A DNA stretch of 64,000 nt, taken from assembly GCA_963827595.1 (NCBI GenBank), contig CAWHBT010000001.1:372001-436000 (forward strand). The letters run 5' to 3'. This DNA comes from DATEDA01 sp963827595 (lineage in GTDB: Bacteria > Pseudomonadota > Gammaproteobacteria > Burkholderiales > SG8-39). The notes beneath the pieces were generated by a model. That model ran no database searches. It worked only from the letters and a program-made list of their open reading frames with translations, and was not told the origin of the DNA. A program made the position numbers and the translations under genes. The stretch's first letter is position 1, and each line of letters opens with the position of its first letter. Below are positions 7,462-15,947 of the stretch, piece after piece.

Positions 7462-8901
7462 GTGGAAGACATCCGTTACACCACCCTCGACAAGACCGCC
7501 GGACGCCTGAGCGCTTCCGACATCGAGGGCCTTGCCGCCGGCATTCGCGGCGGGGTATTGACGCCGCGCGATGGCGACTACGACGCGGCGCGGAAAATCT
7601 GGAACGGCATGGTCGACCGCCGCCCTGCCGTCATCGCCCGCTGCGGCAATGCGCAGGACGTGCGCCATGCGGTGGGCTTCGCCCGCGCGCACCGCATGCT
7701 GGTGAGCGTCCGCGGCGGCGGCCACCACATCGCCGGCAACTCGCTCGCCGACGGCGGCCTGGTGATCGACCAATCCGGCATGCGGACGGTGCGCGTCGAC
7801 GCCAGGCGGCGCACCGCGCGGGTCGCGCCCGGTGCGCTGCTGGGCGATTTCGACCGCGAGGCCCAGGCGTTCGGCCTGGCGACGCCGCTCGGCATCAACT
7901 CGACGACCGGCGTGGCGGGTCTGTGCCTCGGCGGCGGCTTCGGCTGGCTGACGCGCAAGCACGGCATGACCATCGACAACCTGATCTCCGCGGACATCGT
8001 CACCGCGGACGGCGAGCTGCGGGTGGCTTCGGCGACGACCGAACCCGACCTGTTCTGGGCGATCCGCGGCGGCGGCGGCAACTTCGGCGTGGCGACGTCG
8101 TTCGAGTTCGAGCTGCACCCCGTCGGACCGGAAGTCCATTCGGGGCTCGTCGTCTACCCGTTCGAACAGGCGCGGCAGGTCCTCGAGGCGTGGCGCGACT
8201 TCACGAGCAACGCGCCCACGGAGCTGAGCGTATGGGCGGTGCTGCGCAAGGCGCCCCCGCTGCCGTTCCTGCCGGAATCGATTCACGGCCGGGACGTGGT
8301 CGTGTTCGCGATCGTGTACGCCGGCGATATCGCGGCCGGCGAGCGTGCCGCTGGGCCGGTGCTCAAGTTCGGCCGCCCGGCCGGAAGCGCGCTGATGCCT
8401 CATCCCTACCACGCGTTCCAGGCGGCGTTCGATCCGCTGCTCGCGCCCGGCGCGCGCAACTACTGGAAATCCCACAACCTTAGGACGGTCGACGACGGCC
8501 TCCTGGACGCCGTGGTCGCGGCCGCGGCCGCCGCGCCGGGACCCGAGTGCGAGGTCTTCATCGCCCACCTGGGCGGCGCCATGGCGCGGGTTGCGCCCAC
8601 CGATTCGGCCTACGCGGGACGCGACGCGAACTACATCATGAACATCCACGGCCGGTGGCAGAGCGCCGACGACGACGAGCGGTGCCGCGAGTGGGCCCGG
8701 CGGCTGCACCGCGACGCCGCGCCGTTCGGCACCGGCGGCGGGTACGTGAACTTCTTCACCGACGACGAGGGCGAGCGGGTGGCGCAGGCCTACGGCGTCA
8801 ATTTCGAGCGCCTGCAACAGGTCAAGCAGAAGCTCGACCCGGACAATCTCTTCCGGATGAACATGAACGTTTCACCCCGGATCACGAAACTCGCGGCCTA
8901 G
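7462..8901 (+). CDS. FAD-binding oxidoreductase with BBE domain (berberine-bridge-enzyme type)
   Basis: A p-cresol methylhydroxylase-fold flavoprotein of about 479 residues. The N-terminal FAD domain has VSVRGGGHHIAGNSLADGG, whose RGGGH His is the usual 8-alpha-histidyl FAD attachment site, and a GVAGLCLGGGFGWLTRKHG loop. The C-terminal BBE segment YVNFFTDDEGERVAQAYG and the LKQKLDPDNLF-type ending are canonical. The second, cysteinyl FAD site of bicovalent members appears to be Asn here (GINSTTGVAG), so a single covalent bond is predicted. GTG 7462 is preferred because GGAGG lies 5 nt upstream; GTG 7372 is a longer alternative. Such enzymes oxidise alcohols, sugars or alkaloids with oxygen; the substrate is unknown. 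It is divergent from the radical SAM gene. Confidence 0.88.
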   Translation: MEDIRYTTLDKTAGRLSASDIEGLAAGIRGGVLTPRDGDYDAARKIWNGMVDRRPAVIARCGNAQDVRHAVGFARAHRMLVSVRGGGHHIAGNSLADGGLVIDQSGMRTVRVDARRRTARVAPGALLGDFDREAQAFGLATPLGINSTTGVAGLCLGGGFGWLTRKHGMTIDNLISADIVTADGELRVASATTEPDLFWAIRGGGGNFGVATSFEFELHPVGPEVHSGLVVYPFEQARQVLEAWRDFTSNAPTELSVWAVLRKAPPLPFLPESIHGRDVVVFAIVYAGDIAAGERAAGPVLKFGRPAGSALMPHPYHAFQAAFDPLLAPGARNYWKSHNLRTVDDGLLDAVVAAAAAAPGPECEVFIAHLGGAMARVAPTDSAYAGRDANYIMNIHGRWQSADDDERCREWARRLHRDAAPFGTGGGYVNFFTDDEGERVAQAYGVNFERLQQVKQKLDPDNLFRMNMNVSPRITKLAA

Positions 8902-8947
8902 GGGATCGAACGCGGCAGCCGGAGCCGCGGCTCCGGCGCCGACGGGC

Positions 8948-10189
8948 TCAATCGAGCACGTGCGACAGCAGCCCGTCGGCGAGCTTGGGCTCGAACCAGG
9001 TCGACTTCGGCGGCATCACCTCACCGGCGTCGGCGACCGCCATCAGGTCCGCGAACCGCGTCGGGTAGAGCGAGAACGCGGCCGCCATCTCGCCCGAAGC
9101 GACGCGCCGCTCCAGCTCGCCGAGGCCGCGGCCGCCGCCCACGAAGTCGATGCGCTTGTCGCTGCGCATGTCGTTGATCCCGAGCAGCGGATCCAGGATG
9201 TGGGCGGTCAGCAGGCTGATGTCGAGGCGCGCGATCGGGTCGGCGGGGTCGGCCAGCTCGGGGCGAAGCGTGAGCCGATGCCACTGCCCGGCCGCGTAGA
9301 GCCCGAACTCGCCGTGGCGTTCGGGCTTCACTGCCGCCGCGCTCGGCGAGATGGCAAATCGGTCGCGAAGCTTGCCGAGGAACGCGTCGAGGCTCATGCC
9401 GCCGAGATCGCGCACCACGCGGTTGTAGTCGAGGATGCGCAGCTCGTGCTGCGGGAAGGCCACGACCAGGAACGAGTCGTAGCTCGCCTCGCCGGTGGGC
9501 CGCGCATCCGCCCTCCTCCGGGCCGCGGCGACGCGTGACGCGGCGGCCGAGCGGTGATGGCCGTCCGCGATGTAGAGCGCCGGCATGGCGTCGAGCAGCG
9601 CCCCGATCCGCGCGACGATGCCGGCGTCGCGGATCGGCCAGATCGCATGCCGCACCTGATCGTCGGCCACCACGTCCGCGTCCGGCGGCCGCCGCGACGC
9701 CTCGGCGAGCAGCGAATCGAGCGCGGGCGCATCCGGGTATGCGGCAAGGACCGGCCCGGTCTGCGCGTTCAGCGCTGCCATGTGCCGCACGCGGTCGTCC
9801 TCCTTGTCGGGCCGGGTGAGCTCGTGCCTGCGGATGCGGTTCGCCTCGTACGCCGCGAGCGACGCGGCCACGGCGACGCCGGTCTGCACGTGGCCGCCGA
9901 CGGACAGGCGGTAGGCGTAGTAGCCAGGCATCGAATCCCGCACGAGGACACCCGAGCTAGTCATGCGTGCAAGGTTCTCGGTCGCCTTCGCGTACACCGC
10001 GGGCGAGTACGGATCGGTCCCCGGCGGCAGATCGATTTCCGGCTTGGACACGTGCAGGAAGCTCCACGGCTTGCCGGCGGCGCGGGCCCGCGCCTCCTCG
10101 GTCGTGAGCACGTCGTAAGGCGGGGCGAAGACCTCCGCCGCACGCCCGGGGGCGGGTCTCAGGGCCTTGAACGGACGGACGAGCGGCAA
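8948..10189 (-). CDS. DUF1015 domain protein (HTH-less, ParB/Srx-fold-related)
   Basis: A 413-residue DUF1015 protein. The start PLVRPFKALRPAPGRAAEVF followed by APPYDVLTTEEAR is the family signature. Later blocks are HELTRPDKEDDRVRHMAALN, ALYIADGHHRSAAASRVAA (the DGHHR motif) and RIDFVGGGRG near the end. The family resembles ParB/sulfiredoxin-fold nucleotide-binding proteins and has no agreed function; it often accompanies serine or D-lactate metabolism genes, which are absent here. I place the start at the TTG at 10189 because GGGAG precedes it at good spacing and the family begins at PL(V/I)RPF. Only 75 bp separate it from the divergent DUF1840 gene, so the two share a promoter region. Confidence 0.87.
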   Translation of the reverse strand: MPLVRPFKALRPAPGRAAEVFAPPYDVLTTEEARARAAGKPWSFLHVSKPEIDLPPGTDPYSPAVYAKATENLARMTSSGVLVRDSMPGYYAYRLSVGGHVQTGVAVAASLAAYEANRIRRHELTRPDKEDDRVRHMAALNAQTGPVLAAYPDAPALDSLLAEASRRPPDADVVADDQVRHAIWPIRDAGIVARIGALLDAMPALYIADGHHRSAAASRVAAARRRADARPTGEASYDSFLVVAFPQHELRILDYNRVVRDLGGMSLDAFLGKLRDRFAISPSAAAVKPERHGEFGLYAAGQWHRLTLRPELADPADPIARLDISLLTAHILDPLLGINDMRSDKRIDFVGGGRGLGELERRVASGEMAAAFSLYPTRFADLMAVADAGEVMPPKSTWFEPKLADGLLSHVLD

Positions 10190-10264
10190 CGCGAAACTCC
10201 CGATGGTGACAACGTGAAGGGGCGCGATTCTACCGCGGCGCGCCCGGCCCGCTACAATCGGCCC

Positions 10265-10567
10265 ATGCTCGTTCGCTTCGACAGCCGCGTCGGCGGCTTC
10301 ACGATGTTCGGGGACGTCGCCGTGCGGCTCCTCAAGATGATGGGCCACAGCGGCACGGTGCCGAGCGCGCTGCTCGCGAGGGACATCCCGCAGGCGCGCG
10401 CGCGGCTCGAGGCGGCGCTGGCGGCCGCGCCGCCGGCGACCGCCGAGGCAGGCGACGAGGATGACAAGACGCCAAAGGTGTCGCTCCGCCAGCGCGCGTA
10501 TCCGCTGATCGAACTGCTCGGCCGTGCGGCGCAGGCCGATTGCGACGTGCTCTGGGACAAGGAATAG
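10265..10567 (+). CDS. DUF1840 family protein
   Basis: A 100-residue soluble protein. The start MLVRFDSRVGGFTMFGDVAV followed by RLLKMMGHSGTVPSALLA and the end LRQRAYPLIELLGRAAQADC match DUF1840, a small family largely confined to Betaproteobacteria and relatives. The middle (residues about 50-75) is a low-complexity Ala/Asp/Glu linker. The function is unknown; the layout suggests two small helical elements joined by a flexible link. It runs opposite to DUF1015 across a 75-bp gap and is followed after 99 bp by the VOC gene. The family distribution is one of the arguments for a betaproteobacterial host. Confidence 0.88.
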   Translation: MLVRFDSRVGGFTMFGDVAVRLLKMMGHSGTVPSALLARDIPQARARLEAALAAAPPATAEAGDEDDKTPKVSLRQRAYPLIELLGRAAQADCDVLWDKE

Positions 10568-10666
10568 CCGCGCATCCAAGGCCGCTGAGCGCCTGCTCAT
10601 CACCGGCTGAGCCGACGCCCCCGAACCGGCGTAACATTTCCCGGCCGAGTCCGAGGAGATCGCCCC

Positions 10667-11146
10667 ATGCCCGTCACCGAGATCAACCACTACTTCGTCC
10701 GCGCCAACGACCTCGAGCGCACCAAGCAGTTCTACTGCGACATGCTCGGCTTCGAGGTGATGCCTCGCCCCGACTTCCCTTTCCCCGGCTACTGGCTCGG
10801 CGTGAACGGCAAGATCCAGGTGCACATGGGGCCGCACGGGGTGCCGAACTCGGAGCTGTACTACCTCGGCACGTCGCCGAAGTCGGCGACCGACAACTCG
10901 GGCGTGGTGGACCACATCGCGTTCCTCGCCACCGATCCCGAGAAGTTCGCCAAGCGCTTCGACGCGGTCGGGCTCGCCGCCCGCCGGCGGTACTTCCCGG
11001 AATTCCAGCTGTTCCAGATGTTCGTGAAGGACCCGAACGGGCTCACGATCGAGCTGAACTTCTACGGCATGACCGAGGAGCCGAAGTGGGGCGGCGCGAG
11101 CGAGAACTACGCGCAGATGCCACGGGTGGCGGAGACCGCGAAGTGA
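10667..11146 (+). CDS. VOC (glyoxalase/extradiol dioxygenase fold) family protein
   Basis: A 159-residue vicinal-oxygen-chelate protein with two beta-alpha-beta-beta-beta repeats. Likely metal ligands are His8 (TEINHYFVRAND), a His in KIQVHMG, a His in GVVDHIAFLATD, and the Glu of LTIELNF near the end, the usual His/His/Glu set. A clear GAGGAG precedes the ATG by 8 nt. Its stop overlaps the GTG start of the flavoprotein gene (GTGA), so the two are translationally coupled. That pairing suggests the VOC protein opens or isomerises the product of the hydroxylase. The substrate is unknown. Confidence 0.88.
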   Translation: MPVTEINHYFVRANDLERTKQFYCDMLGFEVMPRPDFPFPGYWLGVNGKIQVHMGPHGVPNSELYYLGTSPKSATDNSGVVDHIAFLATDPEKFAKRFDAVGLAARRRYFPEFQLFQMFVKDPNGLTIELNFYGMTEEPKWGGASENYAQMPRVAETAK

Positions 11147-12450
11147 ACGGGCCCGCGAAAGCGGGCCAAGGCGCGCTGGACAACTCCGCGGGCCCCACGC
11201 GCACCTCCGGGGTCGCATCCCCGCAAGCGGGGCCCCTGCTCCACCCTCCGGCGCGCCCGTCGGCGAGGACCTTCGTCGACGTCGGCTACGACGAGGCCAT
11301 CCGCCGCGCCCGCGAGCTCGTGCCCGCGCTCCGCGAGCGCGCCGCGCGCGGCGAGTCGGCGCGGCAGATGCTTCCCGAGACCGAGGCCGACCTCCACCGC
11401 ACCGGCCTGCTGCGGTTCGCGCAGCCGAAGCGCTACGGCGGCATGGAGCTCGACTACCTGTCGCTCCTCGAGCTGCCGGCCGAGCTCGCGCGGGGCTGCG
11501 CGTCCACCGGCTGGAACCTCGCCAACCTCGGGGTCCACCACTGGATGCTCGCGCTCTACGACGAGCGCGCCCAGGACGAGCTCTGGGGCAAGAACCCCGA
11601 CGTGCTGATCGCGTCGGGGATCGCGTTCCCGCAGGGCCAGGGCCGCAAGGTGGACGGCGGCTTCGTCGTGAGCGGCCACTGGAACTTCTCGAGCGGGGTC
11701 GACCCGTCGGACTGGAACATGCTCGCGGTCACCGTCCGCGACGGCGAACGGGTCGTCGGCCACCGCATGTGCCTCGTCCACCGGTCGGAGTACGAGATCA
11801 TCGACGACTGGCACGTCATGGGGATGCGTGCGACCGGCTCGAAGTCGGTGCGGGCGAAGGACCTGTTCGTCCCCGAATACCGCGCCCTGGACGTGTACAC
11901 CATCCGGGGCGGGGCGGAGTTCCCCGGAGCGCGCGTCAACCCCAACCCCGTCTACCGCGTGCCGATCACGACCCTGGGGTCGCACTGCCTGTCCGGCGCC
12001 GCGCTCGGCAACGCTCAGGCGGCACTCGAGCTCACGTGCGAGGCGGTGAAGGCGCGCAGCACGAACTACACCGGCATGCGGATGCGCGACTTCCAGACCG
12101 TCCAGCTCCGGGTGGGCGCCGCGGGCGCGCGGATCGACGCGGCGCGGCTCGTCCTGCGGCAGGATTGCATCGCGGCGCAGCACGCGGCCGCCGAGGGCCG
12201 CATCATGTCGGTCGAGGAGAAGCTCGCGATCAAGCGCAACGTCGCCTACGCCGTGCAACTCTGCACCGAGGCGGTCGACCTCCTGCACACGATGGCGGGT
12301 GCGAACGGCATCTACGACAGCTACCCGATCCAGCGCATCTTCCGCGACGCGCACTCACTCGCGGCGCACATCGGCTTCGCCTTCGATGCGCACGGCTCGA
12401 ACTGGGGACTGGTGGCGCTCGGCGGGGAGTTCGCGAGCCCGACGCTGTAG
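11143..12450 (+). CDS. HpaB/HsaA-like group D flavin-dependent monooxygenase (acyl-CoA dehydrogenase fold)
   Basis: The protein has 435 residues from GTG 11143. Folded sequence begins near residue 46 (FVDVGYDEAIRRARELVPAL) and shows the acyl-CoA-dehydrogenase-like layout used by two-component hydroxylases. That layout has an N-terminal helical part (GLLRFAQPKRYGGMELDY), a beta domain (VSGHWNFSSGVDPSDWNM, WHVMGMRATGSKSVRAKDLF) and a C-terminal four-helix part (YPIQRIFRDAHSLAAHIGF). HsaA/HpaB relatives take reduced FMN or FAD from a partner reductase and hydroxylate phenols or steroid rings; no reductase gene is adjacent. The first 45 residues are low-complexity and coded by DNA with two GC hairpins (11150-11167, 11219-11232), so the start may be misread or intergenic repeat may have become coding. 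Confidence 0.85.
   Translation: MNGPAKAGQGALDNSAGPTRTSGVASPQAGPLLHPPARPSARTFVDVGYDEAIRRARELVPALRERAARGESARQMLPETEADLHRTGLLRFAQPKRYGGMELDYLSLLELPAELARGCASTGWNLANLGVHHWMLALYDERAQDELWGKNPDVLIASGIAFPQGQGRKVDGGFVVSGHWNFSSGVDPSDWNMLAVTVRDGERVVGHRMCLVHRSEYEIIDDWHVMGMRATGSKSVRAKDLFVPEYRALDVYTIRGGAEFPGARVNPNPVYRVPITTLGSHCLSGAALGNAQAALELTCEAVKARSTNYTGMRMRDFQTVQLRVGAAGARIDAARLVLRQDCIAAQHAAAEGRIMSVEEKLAIKRNVAYAVQLCTEAVDLLHTMAGANGIYDSYPIQRIFRDAHSLAAHIGFAFDAHGSNWGLVALGGEFASPTL
11150..11232. repeat. Two GC-rich hairpins at the 5-prime end of the flavoprotein gene
   Basis: GGCCCGC-GAAA-GCGGGCC (11150-11167) is a perfect 7-bp stem closed by a GNRA-type loop, and CCCCGCAAGCGGGG (11219-11232) is a second dyad. 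They lie just after the GTG start, in the stretch whose translation is low-complexity. Their form resembles small intergenic palindromic repeats. A similar GAAA-loop hairpin occurs at 49400-49415. Confidence 0.5.
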
Positions 12451-12465
12451 GACGGGTCGGCGGCG

Positions 12466-13147
12466 ATGGATCCGATCGCCAGCCTGATCCTCGCCACGCT
12501 CGCCTTCCTGGCGACCCACTTCGTCCCGAGCACGCCGCTCCGGCGGACACTTGCCGGGGCGCTCGGCGAGCGTGTCTACGTCGCGGTCTATTCGCTCGTC
12601 GCGGCGGGGCTGATCGCCTGGATGAGCTGGGCTTACGCCAAGGCGCCGTTCCAGCCGCTGTGGCAGCTGCCGGAGCTGAGGCTCCTGCCGCTCGTCGTCA
12701 TGCCGTTCGCGCTGATCCTCCTCGCGGCCGGTGTCATGACGCGCAACCCGACTGCGGTGATGCAGGAGGCGGCGCTCAAGGCAGCCGAGCCGGCCCGCGG
12801 CATCCTCCGCGTCACGCGCCACCCGATCATGTGGGGCATCCTGCTCTGGGCCGCAGCGCATGTCCTCGCGCGTCGGCGACCTCGCTTCGCTCGTCTTCTT
12901 CGGCGGCTTCCTCGCCCTGGCGGCGGTCGGAACCGTACTGATGGACGCCCGCAAGGCGAGCACGCTCGGCCAGGACTGGCAGCGCTTCGCTGCGGTCACG
13001 TCGAATGTCCCGTTCGGCGCGATCGTCAACGGCCGCAACCGCTTCCGGTTCAGGGAGATCAGCTGGAAGCGGGTCGGCGCGGGGCTCGCGCTCTACCTCG
13101 TCCTGCTCGCCGCGCACCCGTACCTCTTCGGCTCGCGGGCTTACTGA
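12466..13147 (+). CDS. nnrU: NnrU family membrane protein (frameshifted)
   Basis: NnrU proteins are multi-helix membrane proteins related to isoprenylcysteine methyltransferases and linked to nitrogen oxide metabolism. The first frame (12466 to about 12870) gives helices such as LILATLAFLATHFVPST, YVAVYSLVAAGLIAWMSWAY and LVVMPFALILLAAGVMTRNP, then the diagnostic ILRVTRHPIMWGILLWAAAH. After a one-base slip near 12870, the next frame supplies GDLASLVFFGGFLALAAVGT, DARKASTLGQDWQRFAAVTS and a last helix ending in HPYLFGSRAY at 13147. Together they give about 227 residues, the normal length. It follows the flavoprotein gene by 15 bp. The break looks like a single missing base. Confidence 0.82.
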
Positions 13148-13257
13148 GCGTGGCGTGCGCGGGCCGCGCTTGCCACGCCAGTGCAACATCCTTATCCTAG
13201 CCTTCGCATGACCGTTCCGGCGGCGCAACGCCGTCGCGACAAACAGGGGGAAATTCC

Positions 13258-14265
13258 ATGCTTCTTCGCACCGTGGTCGCCCTGGCGCTCGGCGCCGCCG
13301 CGCTCGCCAGCTCGGGTCTCGCCGTCGCCCAGCAGCGCGCCATCTGCTACAACTGCCCGCCGGAATGGGCCGACTGGGGCTCGCAGCTGAAGGCGATCCA
13401 GGCTCGCCTCAACATTGCCGTCCCGCCCGACAACAAGAACTCCGGCCAGACCCTCTCGGCGTTGATCGCCGAGAAGTCCAAGCCGGTGGCGGACGTCGCC
13501 TATTTCGGCGGCACGTTCGGCGAGCCGGCGCGCGGCGCGGGGGTGCTCGCGCCCCACCGGCCGAAGGGCTGGGAGAAGATCCCCGCCGACCTCAAGGACC
13601 CCGACGGCTACTGGTTCACGATCCACGCCGGTACGCTCGGCCTGTTCGTGAACACCGCGGCGCTCAAGGGCAAGCCGGTCCCGCAGAGCTGGAGCGACCT
13701 CCTCAAGCCCGAGTACCGGGGCATGGTGGGCTATCTCGATCCGACCAGCGCGGCCGTCGGCCAGGTCGGCGTGATGGCGGTGAATCTCGCGCTCGGCGGC
13801 ACGTACGAGAACATCGATCCGGCGATCAGGTACTTCAAGGAGCTGCAGAAGAACGAGCCGATCGTGCCGAAGCAGACCTCGTACGCACGGGTGATCTCCG
13901 GCGAGATCCCGATCCTCTTCGACTACGACTTCAACGCCTATCGCGGCCAGTACACCGACAAGGCGCCGGTCCGGTTCGTGATCCCGAAAGAGGGCACCGT
14001 CGTGTTCCCCTACATCATGGGCCTCGTGGCCAACGGCCCGAATCCGGACAACGGCCGGAGGATGCTCGATTTCCTGCTGTCCGACGAAAGCCAGATGATG
14101 TGGGGCAACGCCTACCTGCGCCCGGTGTTCGCGGACAAGCTGTCGGCGGAGGCGAAAGCGAAGTTCCTGCCCGACGCCGAGTACACGCGCGCGCGGCCGA
14201 TCGACCTGAAGCGGCTCTCGGCGGCGCAGAAGACGATCGTCGAGCGCTACAAGGAAGTGAACTGA
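13258..14265 (+). CDS. ABC transporter periplasmic solute-binding protein (Fe/2-aminoethylphosphonate/polyamine class)
   Basis: A 335-residue exported binding protein. Its signal peptide (LLRTVVALALGAAALASSGL, cut near AVAQQ) is followed by a type 2 binding-protein fold of the cluster that includes iron(III), thiamine and 2-aminoethylphosphonate receptors. Recognisable stretches are ADVAYFGGTFGEPARGAGVL, the hinge VNTAALKGKPVPQSWSDLLK, PEYRGMVGYLDPTSAA, and the late PDNGRRMLDFLLSDESQMMW. The ligand is unknown; the residues that bind iron in FbpA are not evident. A GGGGGAAA-type ribosome site precedes the ATG. Two permease genes, an ATPase gene and a phosphodiesterase-like gene follow, so an organic phosphate is one possible ligand (inference from context). 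Confidence 0.87.
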   Translation: MLLRTVVALALGAAALASSGLAVAQQRAICYNCPPEWADWGSQLKAIQARLNIAVPPDNKNSGQTLSALIAEKSKPVADVAYFGGTFGEPARGAGVLAPHRPKGWEKIPADLKDPDGYWFTIHAGTLGLFVNTAALKGKPVPQSWSDLLKPEYRGMVGYLDPTSAAVGQVGVMAVNLALGGTYENIDPAIRYFKELQKNEPIVPKQTSYARVISGEIPILFDYDFNAYRGQYTDKAPVRFVIPKEGTVVFPYIMGLVANGPNPDNGRRMLDFLLSDESQMMWGNAYLRPVFADKLSAEAKAKFLPDAEYTRARPIDLKRLSAAQKTIVERYKEVN

Positions 14266-14319
14266 CCGGGTGACCGAGGGACCGCGGGTTCCGGCGTCGC
14301 CGACCGGTCTTCCGCGCCC

Positions 14320-15138
14320 ATGTCCCGCAGCAACCGGCTGCTGCTGCTGCTGTTCCTGCCCGCAGGCATCGTCTTCGCGGCGTTCTTCCTCGTCCCGCTC
14401 GGCCAGCTGTTCGTCATCGGCGGCACCGGCAAGCAGGGCTGGGCGGCCTATGGCGCAATCCTGACCAACCGGAACTACTTCAACAGCCTGGTCGCGACGA
14501 CCCTGCTCTCGGCGAGCGTGACCGCTGCGACGCTCGCCATCTCCGGGATCGCCGGCGTCTTCCTCACGCGTAACCGCTTCTGGGGCCGCGTCGGAGTGGT
14601 CGCGATGCTGACCTTCCCGCTCGCTTTCCCGGCGTGGTCATCGGCTTCATGGTGATCATGCTGGGCGGCCGGCAGGGCGCGATCGTCGATCTTGCCGAAT
14701 GGCTCACCGGCGAGCGGCTGGTGTTCGCCTACTCGATGACCGGGCTCCTCGTCGGCTACATCTACTTCTCGATCCCTCGCACGATCCTCACCGTGATGGC
14801 TGCGGCGGAGAAGCTCGATCCGAAGGTCGAGGAGGCGGCGCGCTCGCTCGGCGCGGGGCCCCTGCGCGTGGTGCGCGACGTGATCGTACCGGGCCTGAAG
14901 CCGGCGCTGCTCTCCGCGGGGGCGATCTGCTTCGCCACGGCGATGGGCGCGTTCGGCACCGCCTTCACCCTCGCCACCCGCATCAACGTGCTGCCGGTGA
15001 CGATCTACGGCGTGTTCACCGAGAGAGGCGAACATCGCCGCCGCGGCCGCGCTGTCCTTCGTCCTCGGCGTGCTCACCTGGATGGTGCTGGCGCTCGCGC
15101 GCACTGCCGCCGGGTCGACCGTGGCGGCGGCGGGCTGA
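14320..15138 (+). pseudogene. ABC transporter permease 1 (two frameshifts)
   Basis: This is the first of two inner-membrane permeases for the importer. Frame one gives LLLLLFLPAGIVFAAFFLVP through AMLTFPLAFP. A missing base near 14630 shifts to the frame that reads VVIGFMVIMLGGRQGAIVDL and includes the ATPase-contact (EAA) loop EEAARSLGAGPLRVVRDVIV followed by PGLKPAL. A second slip near 15025 returns to the first frame, which reads ANIAAAAALSFVLGVLTWMV and stops at 15138. Joined, the product is about 272 residues with six helices, a normal size. Because both sides of each break keep conserved sequence, either the indels are errors or the gene was lost very recently. Confidence 0.8.
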
Positions 15139-15142
15139 CGCG

Positions 15143-15947
15143 ATGCGCCGTCGCGGCCCCGCCTTCTGGTGCCTGCTCGGATTCACGCTGTGCGTCTGCG
15201 CGTTCCTCATCGTGCCCGTGGGCATGTCGATGCTGGCCGGCGTGACGGTCAACTATCAGTCGGGGATCGGCAGCGGGGTGACGCTGCGATGGGTGGCGCA
15301 GGTGTGGGACGGGTACCGCGACACGATCTTCCGCTCGATCGGCATCGCCCTCGCCTGCCTTGCGGTGCACGCTGGTGCTGGGCGTGCCGGCCGCCTACGC
15401 GCTCGCGCGCCGGCAGGGGGCGTTCGCCCGGGCCATCGAGGAGCTGCTGGTGATGCCGGTGGCGATCCCCGGCCTCGCCACTGCGATGGCCCTGATCGTC
15501 ACCTACAACACGCTGGGCAACTTCCGCACCTCCTGGACCTTCATCCTGGCCGGCCACGTGCTGTTCACGCTGCCGTTCATGGTGCGCTCGGTCCTGGCGG
15601 TGATGGGCGCGATGGACCTGAAGACGCTGGAAGAGGGCGCGGCGAGCCTCGGCGCCGGGTTTTTCAGGCGCGTCTTCACCGTCGTGCTGCCGAACTGCCG
15701 CTCCGGCATCCTGGCGGGCTCGCTCATGGTCGTGACGCTTTCCATGGGCGAGTTCAACATGACCTGGCTGCTGCACACGCCGCTCACCAAGACGCTGCCG
15801 GTCGGCCTCGCCGATGCTTACGCTTCGCTGCGGCTGGAGGTCGGCAGCGCCTACACGCTGGTGTTCTTCGTCATGATCGTCCCGCTCCTCATCGGCATCC
15901 AGGTGCTGGCGCGGCCGGTCGAGCTGAGGAACGAAGGCGGCGCCGCG
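15143..15947 (+). pseudogene. ABC transporter permease 2 (frameshifted, no stop before the ATPase)
   Basis: This is the second permease. The start MRRRGPAFWCLLGFTLCVCA lies 4 bp after permease 1. The frame changes near 15370, and the product continues as LVLGVPAAYALARRQGAFAR with the EAA loop LEEGAASLGAGFFRRVFTVV followed by LPNCRSGILAGS. As written, the frame has no stop after LLIGIQVLARPVELRNEGG and runs in frame into the ATPase ATG at 15948. A TGA one frame over, in the GAGCTGAGG stretch near 15925, suggests another indel rather than a real permease-ATPase fusion. About 265 residues and six helices are recoverable. Confidence 0.78.
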
